DNA of 64,000 nucleotides. Origin: a virus. The DNA lies in the IMG/VR virus record IMGVR_UViG_3300024507_000369, positions 80,883 to 144,882 of that record; one strand, given 5' to 3'. This document shows positions 1 through 7,153 of this stretch, one piece after another. Numbering within the stretch: position 1 is the stretch's first letter; the number at the start of each line of letters is the position of its first letter. The notes beneath the pieces are model-generated. The model had not been told where the DNA came from. It saw nothing but the letters and a program-made list of their open reading frames with translations, and did no database searches. The position numbers and the translations under genes were made by a program.

Positions 1-474
1 TGGTTTGATGTCCCAGTATCCTACCACATCTTTACCAATTCTAAATTCTGTAGTCCAATCTACAGCACTGCTCACACCAAGAGTAGAACAATCTAAATTA
101 CCTACTGTAAGTCTGACTGGGAATTGTCCGTGTTCCTTCGCATACTTAAAGTTCTCAATAATTCTATTGAACTTTTGATTGTAGTAATACTCTTGATGAC
201 ATTTGAGTTCAGCAAACTTATGCTTGATACTCTCAATATGTTTATCAATCTTCTCATCAAACTCTTGTGAGATTTCTTCTAATGACTTGCGTGGTAGTTC
301 AAATTTGATTTCTTGTGCTTCGTTTGGAATTGTGAAGTATTCTTTGAGGAGTTCATACTTTTCGTGGTCTTCTTCAGCATAAGAATACAAATTCATACAC
401 TCAAAGACATTCTTTACATCTGTGAGTGTTTTGATTTTACTTACATCTAATTTATGGTTTAATGGTTCAATCAT
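1..474 (-). CDS. Hypothetical protein, 3' end outside window
   Basis: An open frame runs leftward from an ATG at 474 to the window edge without a stop, giving the first 158 residues. The product is charged and probably helical in its middle part, with many Glu and Lys between residues 60 and 105. I do not recognise a family. The ATG overlaps the stop of the upstream gene as ATGA, as in most neighbours, which supports both the start and membership of the same leftward operon. Confidence 0.7.
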   Translation of the reverse strand, partial: MIEPLNHKLDVSKIKTLTDVKNVFECMNLYSYAEEDHEKYELLKEYFTIPNEAQEIKFELPRKSLEEISQEFDEKIDKHIESIKHKFAELKCHQEYYYNQKFNRIIENFKYAKEHGQFPVRLTVGNLDCSTLGVSSAVDWTTEFRIGKDVVGYWDIKP

Positions 475-779
475 TTCAACCTCAACTTCAACTTCTCAAC
501 ACAATCATTCCAACCACAAGCATATCTATCATCACCACCATCTTCATCAGGCAACCATCTTTCAACAATATCACAAATAACTTCTCTATTTACAAACTCC
601 AATTGTTCTTTACAGAACATCTCATAAAGTGTTTGTGGTTTTGGTTCTTCTACTTTTTGATACTTCACACCATCAATCATTATGGTTTCTTCATCAAGTT
701 TTTGATAAACTCTCATAGTATAATCCACAGCACATCTTCCGTATTTTTTTCTTTCTACGATGATTTCTGGTTCAGTCAT
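471..779 (-). CDS. Hypothetical protein with WLPDE/GWNDC tail
   Basis: Unrecognised acidic protein of 102 residues. Its last 35 residues contain W-L-P-D-E, a short acidic linker, then G-W-N-D-C and a basic end. The same arrangement ends the product of the next gene upstream, so the two proteins are related at their C-termini. The gene is tightly packed between neighbours and overlaps the downstream start by ATGA. Function unknown. Confidence 0.7.
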   Translation of the reverse strand: MTEPEIIVERKKYGRCAVDYTMRVYQKLDEETIMIDGVKYQKVEEPKPQTLYEMFCKEQLEFVNREVICDIVERWLPDEDGGDDRYACGWNDCVEKLKLRLK

Positions 780-780
780 T

Positions 781-1356
781 TCAGTTTTTCCTCTTGATTT
801 CGTTCAAACAATCATTCCATCCTTGATTATATCCCATCTCATCTTCTTCATATTCTAACTCATCAGGCAACCATTCTTCACCCACATAAGTATAATTTCC
901 CTTTCGCACCTCATTAAACCAAAGTCCTTCAAGCAGACGACGAGTTTCACCATCAGTAATACGAACCAGCATCATACCATCAGCAGGTTTCTTTTTCTTA
1001 TACCAAATAACATCAGTTGGATATTCCAGACGATAATAATTCTCACCATTATAAGAGACAACCTCATACTTCCCAGAGTTTTCAAGATACATTCTTGGTT
1101 GAGATTTATGTGTCTCAATCTCTTTGAGGAGTTCAAGTTTCTTTTGAAGCACTTTGATTTCTGCTTCTGTTTTTTCAATATCAGATTTGAAAGTCATAGA
1201 TTTAAAATAAGGAGTAGCATCCATCACACCATCTTTGATTGCTTGTCTAAAAGCATCACGAAGTCCATTTGCGACTTCTTCGGGGTGTTGCTTCCTTGGT
1301 TCCCAGTTTGTTGATTGTCCTTCGTTGATTTCAGTTGGTTTCCAATCGTTATTCAT
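781..1356 (-). CDS. Hypothetical protein with coiled coil and WLPDE/GWNDC tail
   Basis: A 191-residue unrecognised protein. Residues about 55-85 are rich in Glu, Lys and Leu and look like a coiled coil. The C-terminus repeats the W-L-P-D-E ... G-W-N-D-C pattern seen in the downstream neighbour. This is the first gene after the combined terminator/promoter at 1379-1415, so it is likely the head of a transcription unit that continues leftward to the window edge. Confidence 0.72.
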   Translation of the reverse strand: MNNDWKPTEINEGQSTNWEPRKQHPEEVANGLRDAFRQAIKDGVMDATPYFKSMTFKSDIEKTEAEIKVLQKKLELLKEIETHKSQPRMYLENSGKYEVVSYNGENYYRLEYPTDVIWYKKKKPADGMMLVRITDGETRRLLEGLWFNEVRKGNYTYVGEEWLPDELEYEEDEMGYNQGWNDCLNEIKRKN

Positions 1357-1378
1357 TTAAGTGATTACTCATAAGGTC

Positions 1379-1415
1379 AGTATACAACAAAAAAGGTGCC
1401 CTGTAAAGGCACCTT
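1379..1415 (-). promoter_or_regulatory. Nested terminator-promoter element
   Basis: On the minus strand an 8-bp GC-rich stem (1408-1415 with 1393-1400) is followed by a T-run, a classical Rho-independent terminator for the GIY-YIG gene. The loop carries TTTACA (1402-1407). Exactly 17 nt on, after the descending arm and T-run, comes TATACT (1379-1384). The two hexamers match sigma70 -35 and -10 with ideal spacing and would start transcription of the gene beginning at 1356. Hairpin and spacing are read directly; dual function is inferred. Confidence 0.7.
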
Positions 1416-1436
1416 GTTCCAGTTTGTAAAGTGTCC

Positions 1437-2222
1437 TTATACCACTCTCACTCGTTTAGTGATGTCTATTCCATTTTTCTTTTGATAATTTGAAAGAGCA
1501 CCTGCGTTTGTGATAAATCCAGTTTCAAGACACATCCATCTTTGAGAACTTGTTTTTTTACCTCCTATTTTTCCACCTCTTCTTCCATTTTCCGTCATTT
1601 TTTCTTTGCTTTGTCCGTGTATTCCAATTCCAAGTTCATATGTTCTATTTCCACACTTTCTACCATTTTCAACCATCTGGTCTTTGGTTCTTCCGTGTAT
1701 TCCTATTTTAAGTTCGTATGATTTTTTTCCTCCTTGTTTCCCATCTTCACTCATCTGTTCTTTTGTTCTTCCGTGAACTCCAACACCAAGTTGATATACT
1801 CTTTCACCTCCTTTTTTTCCATAAATTTTACCAGTTCTTTTAGCATTTTCACTTCTTTGCTCTTTGGTTAGTGAATGAACTCCTAAACCAAGTTCATAAC
1901 ATTTATTTCCACTTTCACGCAAAACTTTTAGAGATACTTTACCACCACAACTTTCATTTAGACACCATTTATCTGTATTAAAAAATGGTTTTATCAATCT
2001 TTCTTCAATTTCTTGTGCTTTCAACCAACCTTCATCCGTATAATCAAAAAATTGAAGTATTTGTTTCTTTGGTGTATAAAGTTCCCAACACCACTTGTTT
2101 GTTGTAGGAGAACCCCAGTATTCTTCGTTGAAGTATTTTTCCTTATGAACTCCATAATAGTAATATGGAACTTCTTCAAAGGTAATTTTGTATATGTAAA
2201 TTCTTGGACTTTGGTAAGTCAT
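1437..2222 (-). CDS. GIY-YIG-type homing endonuclease with NUMOD3-like repeats
   Basis: The N-terminus has the Y-I-Y-K-I and Y-Y-Y-G-V-H segments expected of a divergent GIY-YIG nuclease domain (residues about 8-100). It is followed by four tandem repeats of roughly 25 residues, each with G-x-G-x-H-(G/S)-x-(T/S)-K-(E/D)-(Q/K) and a glycine-lysine-rich end, which fit NUMOD3 DNA-binding modules, and then a short basic tail. This is the usual architecture of free-standing phage homing endonucleases. It has its own late promoter and lies between two similar terminator hairpins, so it looks like an insulated mobile gene inside the small-gene operon. Activity is not shown. Confidence 0.8.
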   Translation of the reverse strand: MTYQSPRIYIYKITFEEVPYYYYGVHKEKYFNEEYWGSPTTNKWCWELYTPKKQILQFFDYTDEGWLKAQEIEERLIKPFFNTDKWCLNESCGGKVSLKVLRESGNKCYELGLGVHSLTKEQRSENAKRTGKIYGKKGGERVYQLGVGVHGRTKEQMSEDGKQGGKKSYELKIGIHGRTKDQMVENGRKCGNRTYELGIGIHGQSKEKMTENGRRGGKIGGKKTSSQRWMCLETGFITNAGALSNYQKKNGIDITKRVRVV

Positions 2223-2247
2223 CGTTATTCTACAGAAACCGCATTAG

Positions 2248-2255
2248 TATTTATA
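2248..2255 (-). promoter_or_regulatory. Late promoter (TATAAATA)
   Basis: Exact T4-type late promoter octamer on the minus strand, 25 nt before the ATG of the GIY-YIG gene. Recognition by a gp55-type sigma factor is inferred from T4 biology. Confidence 0.7.
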
Positions 2256-2258
2256 ATA

Positions 2259-2280
2259 GAAAAGGTGCCCGAAAGCACCT
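2259..2280 (-). terminator. Rho-independent terminator
   Basis: Minus-strand hairpin with six-bp arms (2275-2280 with 2263-2268), loop TTTCGG, then a T-rich stretch. It follows the gene ending at 2329 and precedes the endonuclease late promoter. Its stem sequence AGGTGC resembles the hairpin on the other side of the endonuclease gene. Confidence 0.65.
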
Positions 2281-2328
2281 AATCTGTCCGTAGAGAATTG
2301 CGGTTTCTATAGACATTTTATTTATAAG

Positions 2329-2535
2329 TCATTTTTTACTCCAACTACCTCGTTCATATAATGCTTCTGTAAGTTTGTTATGCCATTCCAATCTGGCATC
2401 TCGTTGTTCTTCGTATTCTTCGTCAGTAGGAATGGGAGCAAGTTTTGCCCACCAACTACCATCAAGTTTCCATAAGGTATTGTCGGAACATAATACCATA
2501 TCACCAGAGATTTGTATAGGTTTTCTTTCAGTCAT
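2329..2535 (-). CDS. Hypothetical protein
   Basis: A 68-residue protein of unknown function, rich in Trp and charged residues. The ATG at 2535 was chosen because it overlaps the stop of the upstream gene by a few bases and begins M-T-E, like several neighbours. It is the last gene before a terminator. Confidence 0.65.
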   Translation of the reverse strand: MTERKPIQISGDMVLCSDNTLWKLDGSWWAKLAPIPTDEEYEEQRDARLEWHNKLTEALYERGSWSKK

Positions 2536-2776
2536 CACAGGTTTCCTTTGCTATTTTTTTAATCCAAATAATATCAAGTTTGTTTGCCTTTTTTACTACT
2601 CTACCATATTTACTATAACGAAGTCCCCCACCATTTCCCAAATCAAATACAAAAGGACGGTCATCATCTGGATAGGTGGGAGAATTTCTAATTTTACCAT
2701 AAAGAGTTGTATCGTCTCTGCGAACAACTTTGACGACATAATCAACACATTCTTCAAGATTAACAATTTCAGTCAT
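2528..2776 (-). CDS. Hypothetical protein
   Basis: An 82-residue protein without a recognised family. The sequence alternates hydrophobic and charged residues with no membrane segment, suggesting a small mostly beta fold. It is overlapped at both ends by neighbouring genes in the same leftward operon. Confidence 0.65.
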   Translation of the reverse strand: MTEIVNLEECVDYVVKVVRRDDTTLYGKIRNSPTYPDDDRPFVFDLGNGGGLRYSKYGRVVKKANKLDIIWIKKIAKETCDD

Positions 2777-2949
2777 CTTGCCCTCATCGCAGCAATCACA
2801 GCATCACGGGCACTTTTACCTTTTGCTCTACTCATAGGAAATCCACTATTCATAAAAACCCAATCGTGTTCTCCATTCATTTTAGGAGAACACATCTTGA
2901 ATTGATTGAGTAGAAATTCAAGGATTTCTGTGTCTGTTGGTTCAGTCAT
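2773..2949 (-). CDS. Hypothetical protein
   Basis: A 58-residue protein read from the ATG at 2949 (M-T-E-P-T-D), which overlaps the upstream stop; a longer reading to 2973 is possible but less likely. Leu-rich first half, then an Ala/Arg-rich helix near the C-terminus. No family recognised. Confidence 0.6.
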   Translation of the reverse strand: MTEPTDTEILEFLLNQFKMCSPKMNGEHDWVFMNSGFPMSRAKGKSARDAVIAAMRAR

Positions 2950-3301
2950 TTTCTTCATCGGGTAGTTTTTCATTCAAATCAATACCATCTAAAACTTTAT
3001 CAGACCATTTTAGCACATTCTCAATCAGTTTATCATTAACTTCTTTTTTCTTTTCCACAAACTTTTCAATCAGTTCATCATTAGGGTCGTTGAGGATTTG
3101 TTTTACTGGGTCTTTCTCTTCAATCATCAGTTTGATTTGTTTGAGATTATCATAAAGTTCTTTATTGAAATCATAACATTCAGTCAAATGGTCTATGTTG
3201 TTGTCCTCAAAGTTAGTTTCCTCACGGATTTCCCAAGACAAACCATCCATATCTGCTGCGGTTTCTGTGAGAAAGTATTCAAGTGTTTCAAGTAAATTCA
3301 T
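2942..3301 (-). CDS. Hypothetical acidic helical protein
   Basis: A 119-residue, strongly acidic protein with Leu at regular intervals, probably all-helical and possibly coiled coil. No motif, signal peptide or membrane segment seen. It overlaps both neighbours by a few bases, so it is co-transcribed and probably translationally coupled. Confidence 0.68.
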   Translation of the reverse strand: MNLLETLEYFLTETAADMDGLSWEIREETNFEDNNIDHLTECYDFNKELYDNLKQIKLMIEEKDPVKQILNDPNDELIEKFVEKKKEVNDKLIENVLKWSDKVLDGIDLNEKLPDEEND

Positions 3302-3444
3302 TTTCTAATTACAGCAATTACTTTACGATTTGGATACTTCTCTACAATTATATCACGAGCACTCTCATAATCAATAGCATCCTTTACGGTTTCATAATAC
3401 ACAGTTTTATCTGCATCATCCCAAGTTTGAACTTCGTAAGTCAT
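3298..3444 (-). CDS. Small hypothetical protein (48 aa)
   Basis: A 48-codon frame beginning M-T-Y-E-V-Q and ending in a basic tail fills exactly the gap between its neighbours and overlaps both of them by ATGA. This packing, with no other frame available, is the main support. Function unknown. Confidence 0.6.
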   Translation of the reverse strand: MTYEVQTWDDADKTVYYETVKDAIDYESARDIIVEKYPNRKVIAVIRK

Positions 3445-3695
3445 TTCTCCTCCCAATTTGCTCTCACATCTTTATAAGGTTCTGCTTTTACTACATTATG
3501 AATAGTAGGAGTAGTGCTTGAAGCAGGTGGAATATAAGGAGTGCTATAAAGTGGTGGAGATTTACTCAAATACTCTTCAATAATATTACAAGACCATCCA
3601 TCCTCATAGAATTGCTTACCATAGAAAACAGCATCTTCCTTATTTGGAAAGGAAGCAACATAAGTTTCGTTGTGATAGAGTGAATAAACTTTCAT
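3441..3695 (-). CDS. Hypothetical protein
   Basis: An 84-residue protein. The first 45 residues (M-K-V-Y-S-L-Y) look like a small folded domain; residues about 48-70 are rich in Ser, Pro and Thr and probably disordered. No family recognised. It overlaps both neighbours by ATGA. Confidence 0.65.
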   Translation of the reverse strand: MKVYSLYHNETYVASFPNKEDAVFYGKQFYEDGWSCNIIEEYLSKSPPLYSTPYIPPASSTTPTIHNVVKAEPYKDVRANWEEK

Positions 3696-3892
3696 TTCAC
3701 ATTCTCCCTTGCTTTGCGAGCAGCATCATAAAGTTCCCGAAGTCGTTGAGACCTATCCTTTCGTTTATTGACTTGTTCTGGACTATTATACCACACACTA
3801 TCAGTTCCGTGTAATGGGCAATCTGGATTGAGGTTTTTGCTATTGGAGGTCTTGGTTCCTATTTGAATGTAAGAACAGGTGCATTTAGTCAT
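3692..3892 (-). CDS. Hypothetical protein with CxC ... DCPLHG motif
   Basis: A 66-residue protein with C-T-C near residue 4 and D-C-P-L-H-G near residue 24, a spacing typical of small zinc-binding knuckles, followed by an Arg/Lys-rich helix. A closely similar C-x-C ... D-C-P-I-H-G ends the 184-residue protein encoded at 6347-6901. Zinc binding is inferred; function unknown. Confidence 0.65.
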   Translation of the reverse strand: MTKCTCSYIQIGTKTSNSKNLNPDCPLHGTDSVWYNSPEQVNKRKDRSQRLRELYDAARKARENVK

Positions 3893-4116
3893 TTTACAGA
3901 ACTCACAAATACAGGAACTTCACCACAAATGTTAGTTGCGGAATTAATCACATTATAAGACTTCCTACATTCTATCACAATCTCATAAGATTTCAAGAAC
4001 ATCTCTCTGTCCTTTTGAGTATTGTAAGTATTCAGTAGTTCCATAGAAAGGAAATAACCAGTAATGATGAGAAGTGGAATGATGAAGATAAAGATAAAGG
4101 GTTTCATTTCACTCAT
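3889..4116 (-). CDS. Small membrane protein, paralogue of 5208-5426 product
   Basis: About 75 residues from the ATG at 4116, or 72 from 4107. An N-terminal hydrophobic segment of about 20 residues is followed by a soluble tail with E-C-R and I-C-G-E-V-P-V near the end. The gene at 5208-5426 encodes the same layout: one membrane segment, E-C-R, I-C-G-E-V-P-V and a final V-K. The paired cysteines could form a disulphide if the tail is periplasmic. Function unknown. Confidence 0.62.
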   Translation of the reverse strand: MSEMKPFIFIFIIPLLIITGYFLSMELLNTYNTQKDREMFLKSYEIVIECRKSYNVINSATNICGEVPVFVSSVK

Positions 4117-4288
4117 AGTAGGACATATCATAACTACCTTCATTATAACCCATTTGAAAGATTTCTTGGGCAAACTTCACAAAGGCATCAAAGTTTCCAG
4201 AATACTCCCAACCATCATTTTCATCCCAATCTTCTTCAAAGTGTTCTTTTACAAGTTTGATGACTTCTTCATCTAAAATCATAGTCAT
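4109..4288 (-). CDS. Small hypothetical protein (59 aa)
   Basis: A 59-codon frame, acidic and aromatic, beginning M-T-M-I-L-D and ending M-S-Y-Y-E. It fills the space between its neighbours and overlaps the downstream start. No family recognised; support comes from packing and lack of a competing frame. Confidence 0.58.
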   Translation of the reverse strand: MTMILDEEVIKLVKEHFEEDWDENDGWEYSGNFDAFVKFAQEIFQMGYNEGSYDMSYYE

Positions 4289-4436
4289 TTTTCTCCTGTT
4301 CTAAAACATCACGGGCACGGTCAGCAATCTGTCTCAAACTAATGCGAGGGTCATTATAAGATGTCGGAGTCCAATTATCACACCAACTATCAAGTTCAAT
4401 AATAACTCGTTCTAATGCTGATTGAGTTTTAGTCAT
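4269..4436 (-). CDS. Small hypothetical protein (55 aa)
   Basis: Read from the ATG at 4436 (M-T-K-T-Q-S), which overlaps the upstream stop as TGATG. A short helical protein with an Arg/Ala-rich C-terminal half. It overlaps the next gene by about 20 nt. Function unknown. Confidence 0.58.
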   Translation of the reverse strand: MTKTQSALERVIIELDSWCDNWTPTSYNDPRISLRQIADRARDVLEQEKNDYDFR

Positions 4437-4726
4437 CACCAATCCAACTCCACATAAATGCTCCACCCCAAATTATTAGGCAGATTATCTTTCAGGTATT
4501 CTAACATATAATCCTGAAAATCATAAGCAGTTGGAGAACATTCTTCAATCAACACACCATACTCCAAATCCTCTTCGTGAATACTATATTTCACCCACAC
4601 ATCAACCACTCGTAGGTCAGCATAATTTACACCACCAAATCGTTCTGTGGAATTCTTGAGTTCTTCAAGTGCCTTTGTAGCAACCTCCTGAATGAGTGTG
4701 AGGTTCTTATTAAGTGTTTCGTTCAT
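4436..4726 (-). CDS. Hypothetical protein
   Basis: A 96-residue acidic protein with a helical first 30 residues and a mixed alpha/beta second half rich in Tyr and Asp. No recognised domain. Coupled to both neighbours by short overlaps. Confidence 0.65.
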   Translation of the reverse strand: MNETLNKNLTLIQEVATKALEELKNSTERFGGVNYADLRVVDVWVKYSIHEEDLEYGVLIEECSPTAYDFQDYMLEYLKDNLPNNLGWSIYVELDW

Positions 4727-4878
4727 CGTATCCCCGCATCAAATAATTTTTTTAGTTCATGATAAACAAGTTTTAGTGTATTATCAGTTTCTAAATTTAC
4801 ATCTCTCAAAATCCAATAGAGTTCTTTTGCTTGTTGTTCTGTTAGTTCCAAGACATAAGATTTTTTGATTTCAATCAT
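4723..4878 (-). CDS. Small hypothetical protein (51 aa)
   Basis: A 51-codon frame (M-I-E-I-K-K start) predicted to be mainly helical. It fills an otherwise empty 150-bp space and overlaps both neighbours by a few bases, the local pattern for real genes. Function unknown. Confidence 0.58.
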   Translation of the reverse strand: MIEIKKSYVLELTEQQAKELYWILRDVNLETDNTLKLVYHELKKLFDAGIR

Positions 4879-5053
4879 TTTCAATCTCCTCTACATTTAC
4901 ATAAGGAGCAGTTTTCCATTCACTCCATTCCTCACAATCATAAAGGATGGGAGGACATAAATTACCAGAAGCATCAGTAGTAAAAATATGATACCGATAC
5001 TGAATGTCTGGTTTCACTCCCAGTTCATTCTCAACGATACGAAGTTCAATCAT
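4871..5053 (-). CDS. Hypothetical protein
   Basis: A 60-residue protein, acidic in its last third with several Trp and Tyr. The M-I-E start repeats that of the two neighbouring small genes. No family recognised. Confidence 0.6.
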   Translation of the reverse strand: MIELRIVENELGVKPDIQYRYHIFTTDASGNLCPPILYDCEEWSEWKTAPYVNVEEIEND

Positions 5054-5211
5054 TTTCCAAGTTCCTTTTGAATACGATACTCACACCATTCTGTATGATT
5101 TTTAAGTTCTCCGTTGATTTGTGGGTCACTTATCTTACAATAAGAACAGCAGTAATAAGGATTACCACCACCAATAGGTTCTTTTGGATAGTCGTTATAA
5201 TATTGGTTCAT
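5050..5211 (-). CDS. Small Cys-rich hypothetical protein
   Basis: About 53 residues from the ATG at 5211, which overlaps the upstream stop. It has C-C-S-Y-C and a further Cys and His about 15 residues on, consistent with a small zinc-binding fold. Function unknown; the zinc site is inferred from residue spacing only. Confidence 0.58.
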   Translation of the reverse strand: MNQYYNDYPKEPIGGGNPYYCCSYCKISDPQINGELKNHTEWCEYRIQKELGK

Positions 5212-5426
5212 TTCACAAAATCTCCAATCACAGGAACTTCTCCACAAATCTCATTCACTCTTACTACTGTTTGGTCTTTGAGTGCTTGACGACACTCCAA
5301 GTTTTTATTGTATGTTTGTTGGAATAATACTCGTTGTTGTTGGGCATCATAGGTGATGATAGCACCAGCAACGATTGCAATAAAAAATACAAACAAAACT
5401 GCCCAATCAATTCCATCAAATTTCAT
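5208..5426 (-). CDS. Small membrane protein, paralogue of 3889-4116 product
   Basis: A 72-residue protein with one hydrophobic helix (residues about 8-25) and a tail containing E-C-R and I-C-G-E-V-P-V, ending V-K, matching the product of 3889-4116. The pair probably arose by duplication within the operon. An envelope location is likely; role unknown. Confidence 0.65.
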   Translation of the reverse strand: MKFDGIDWAVLFVFFIAIVAGAIITYDAQQQRVLFQQTYNKNLECRQALKDQTVVRVNEICGEVPVIGDFVK

Positions 5427-5715
5427 ACTTAGCCTCCACTTCTTTCACCCGTTCCATAAAACTATCTTCACCATGATCACCTGAATACAGATAATCAATA
5501 TGCCTCATAATCTCTGCCATCTTTTTCATTTTTGGCAGTTGTTCTTTTAGATATTCGATAGTTTCTGGTTCAAAAGCAGGATAATACTCTTCACCATAGT
5601 ATCCACCATCTTCACGTTTCTGACCATTTTTGAGAATCTCATCTTCCAATTCATCAGCAAACTGATAAACTTTGTAGTAATCGTAACCACAGTTACCAAA
5701 ATGTCCACCACTCAT
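5416..5715 (-). CDS. Conserved phage protein (SGGHF family)
   Basis: A 99-residue protein starting M-S-G-G-H-F-G-N-C-G-Y-D-Y. The M-S-G-G-H-F ... Y start followed by an acidic I-A-D-E-L/E-x-E-I-type helix is a pattern I know from many phage proteins of unknown function. No catalytic motif is evident. Overlaps the downstream gene by about 10 nt. Confidence 0.72.
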   Translation of the reverse strand: MSGGHFGNCGYDYYKVYQFADELEDEILKNGQKREDGGYYGEEYYPAFEPETIEYLKEQLPKMKKMAEIMRHIDYLYSGDHGEDSFMERVKEVEAKYEI

Positions 5716-5870
5716 TTTCCAAGTCCTACTGGGGGTTTGATGTCGTTGAACTCATCATACAGCATCCTGGCAAAATGGATGTTAGGTCTTGTGCCAGTTT
5801 CCAAACTGGTACTGGTTGCAACAGTCCACATTATATCAAGTTCTCTTTTGTCAGGTAGAGGTTTAGTCAT
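5712..5870 (-). CDS. Small hypothetical protein (52 aa)
   Basis: A 52-codon frame (M-T-K-P-L-P-D-K-R-E) filling the gap between two well-supported genes and overlapping both. It ends in a Pro/Gly-rich tail. No family recognised. Confidence 0.58.
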   Translation of the reverse strand: MTKPLPDKRELDIMWTVATSTSLETGTRPNIHFARMLYDEFNDIKPPVGLGK

Positions 5871-6156
5871 CTTTCAACTTCATATAATCTTTTGCTTGAT
5901 AGAACAACTCATCACGCCAGTTTCTCCCCCAGATATCAAAAGTAAATCCTAAACGACCAAGAGAGAATAGAAAGGAAAACAGTCTACCATATCCCATAGA
6001 GATTTGAAGATAAGGCCACTCAATCCACTTACCATATTCACCAAAATCAACTGCAACTTGAAGCAGTGAATATCGTTCAGTAAGAAAGAGTGATAGGTAG
6101 AACTCTTTACCATAATCCTCTCTTACACCCCATTTTGCGACTTGAAAGATTTTCAT
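5863..6156 (-). CDS. Hypothetical protein
   Basis: A 97-residue protein rich in Phe, Tyr and Trp, with a G-Y-G-R-L-F-S-F-L-F-S-L-G stretch that could touch a membrane but is short for a transmembrane helix. No recognised domain. Confidence 0.63.
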   Translation of the reverse strand: MKIFQVAKWGVREDYGKEFYLSLFLTERYSLLQVAVDFGEYGKWIEWPYLQISMGYGRLFSFLFSLGRLGFTFDIWGRNWRDELFYQAKDYMKLKDD

Positions 6157-6350
6157 TGGTTTAGTTCCTCTGCAAGTCGAATCATATCACCTTTATCCAA
6201 AACAATTCTACCATCTTGAGCCGTAAAGAACTGCACTTTTTCTGCAGCAAGACAAAGAATAGCAGAAACTAACTTTTCTTCAGTATCAGCACCGAAATTA
6301 TTTCGGTGTTCCCATACTTCATTCATAAATTCTTGTGCTCGTTCAGTCAT
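6153..6350 (-). CDS. Hypothetical protein
   Basis: A 65-residue, probably all-helical protein starting M-T-E-R-A-Q-E-F. No motif recognised; overlaps neighbours on both sides by ATGA. Confidence 0.62.
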   Translation of the reverse strand: MTERAQEFMNEVWEHRNNFGADTEEKLVSAILCLAAEKVQFFTAQDGRIVLDKGDMIRLAEELNQ

Positions 6351-6901
6351 TTTACTTTACCGTGAATAGGACAATCAGCATTAACCCACTTGCGTTCTTC
6401 AGGCATCTCTTCATTATCCATTACAGGACACTTACAACCTTTCTCAACTGCTTCAGGAGACCCAGGAACAACACCATTCCATTCTTGATGAGTCATTGCT
6501 GACATTTCCTCATCGGTATATTGAGGATTTTCGGGTTGCTGGCAGCGTGAAAGTTTTGCTTTCAGATCATAAATCTCATCTTCCAACCTACGGAGTTCTT
6601 TAGAATAATCCTCTGACATCATCAGCTCAAACTCTTCCGAAATTTTACGCATATCTTCTTCACTACGCATATCATTAAATGCAAGCGAACAAGCACCTTT
6701 CATAATACCAATTTCATTATGTCCCATCGTGCGGGCAACAGTTCCAAAGAAACGGAAGAGTTGAATGGTGTTGATGTCTTCACAGGGAATCTCAAAAGTA
6801 TAATGCTCCTCAGGAAGAGTTTCGTCGTCATACATTCCAGACGAATAACTTGGAGTCCATTCAGTATCAAAAGAAACTTTGAGTTTTGCTGTGTAGGTCA
6901 T
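6347..6901 (-). CDS. Hypothetical protein with C-terminal CxC ... DCPIHG motif
   Basis: A 184-residue protein. Residues 1-85 form a mixed region beginning M-T-Y-T-A-K-L-K-V; 85-125 look like a coiled coil; the C-terminus has C-K-C and, about 20 residues later, D-C-P-I-H-G, as in the 66-residue product of 3692-3892. It is the first gene after the nested terminator-promoter at 6924-6955 and so heads the long small-gene operon running to about 2329. Function unknown. Confidence 0.68.
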   Translation of the reverse strand: MTYTAKLKVSFDTEWTPSYSSGMYDDETLPEEHYTFEIPCEDINTIQLFRFFGTVARTMGHNEIGIMKGACSLAFNDMRSEEDMRKISEEFELMMSEDYSKELRRLEDEIYDLKAKLSRCQQPENPQYTDEEMSAMTHQEWNGVVPGSPEAVEKGCKCPVMDNEEMPEERKWVNADCPIHGKVK

Positions 6902-6923
6902 TGCTTTGGATGTCTATGCACCT

Positions 6924-6955
6924 ACTATAAAACCCTTGACCGCGAAAGTCAAGGG
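6924..6955 (-). promoter_or_regulatory. Nested terminator-promoter element
   Basis: Minus strand: 8-bp stem CCCTTGAC/GTCAAGGG (6948-6955 with 6933-6940), then TTTTA, a terminator for the gene ending at 6980. TTGACT (6947-6952) overlaps the ascending arm; 17 nt later comes TATAGT (6924-6929), 23 nt before the ATG at 6901. The same bases therefore supply a terminator and a sigma70-type promoter with ideal spacing. Confidence 0.7.
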
Positions 6956-6979
6956 TGAATGGACAGACTTTAAACTGGT

Positions 6980-7153
6980 CTATGTGGTCAAGAGTTTTCT
7001 ACATATTCTTCTACAACTCTGCGTATCCTCATCACATTCAGTTAGACATTCAAAATATGAATTCATAATTTCGTGCTGGTCTATAAACTCATCTAGCGTA
7101 TTACCGATTTTTTTCCACCCAGCAAGTTGATTGTAAGAAATTAAATTGTGCAT
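6980..7153 (-). CDS. Small hypothetical Cys-containing protein
   Basis: A 57-residue protein read from the ATG at 7153, chosen because a perfect GGAGGT ribosome-binding site precedes it by 4 nt. It contains several Cys (C-L-T-E-C ... C-R-R-I-C) in its second half. No family recognised. It is followed directly by a terminator. Confidence 0.65.
   Translation of the reverse strand: MHNLISYNQLAGWKKIGNTLDEFIDQHEIMNSYFECLTECDEDTQSCRRICRKLLTT

Noticed and set aside
2375-2905. 176-codon rightward frame across small leftward genes
   Set aside because: It spans three tightly overlapping leftward genes and has no start signal; low-complexity translation.
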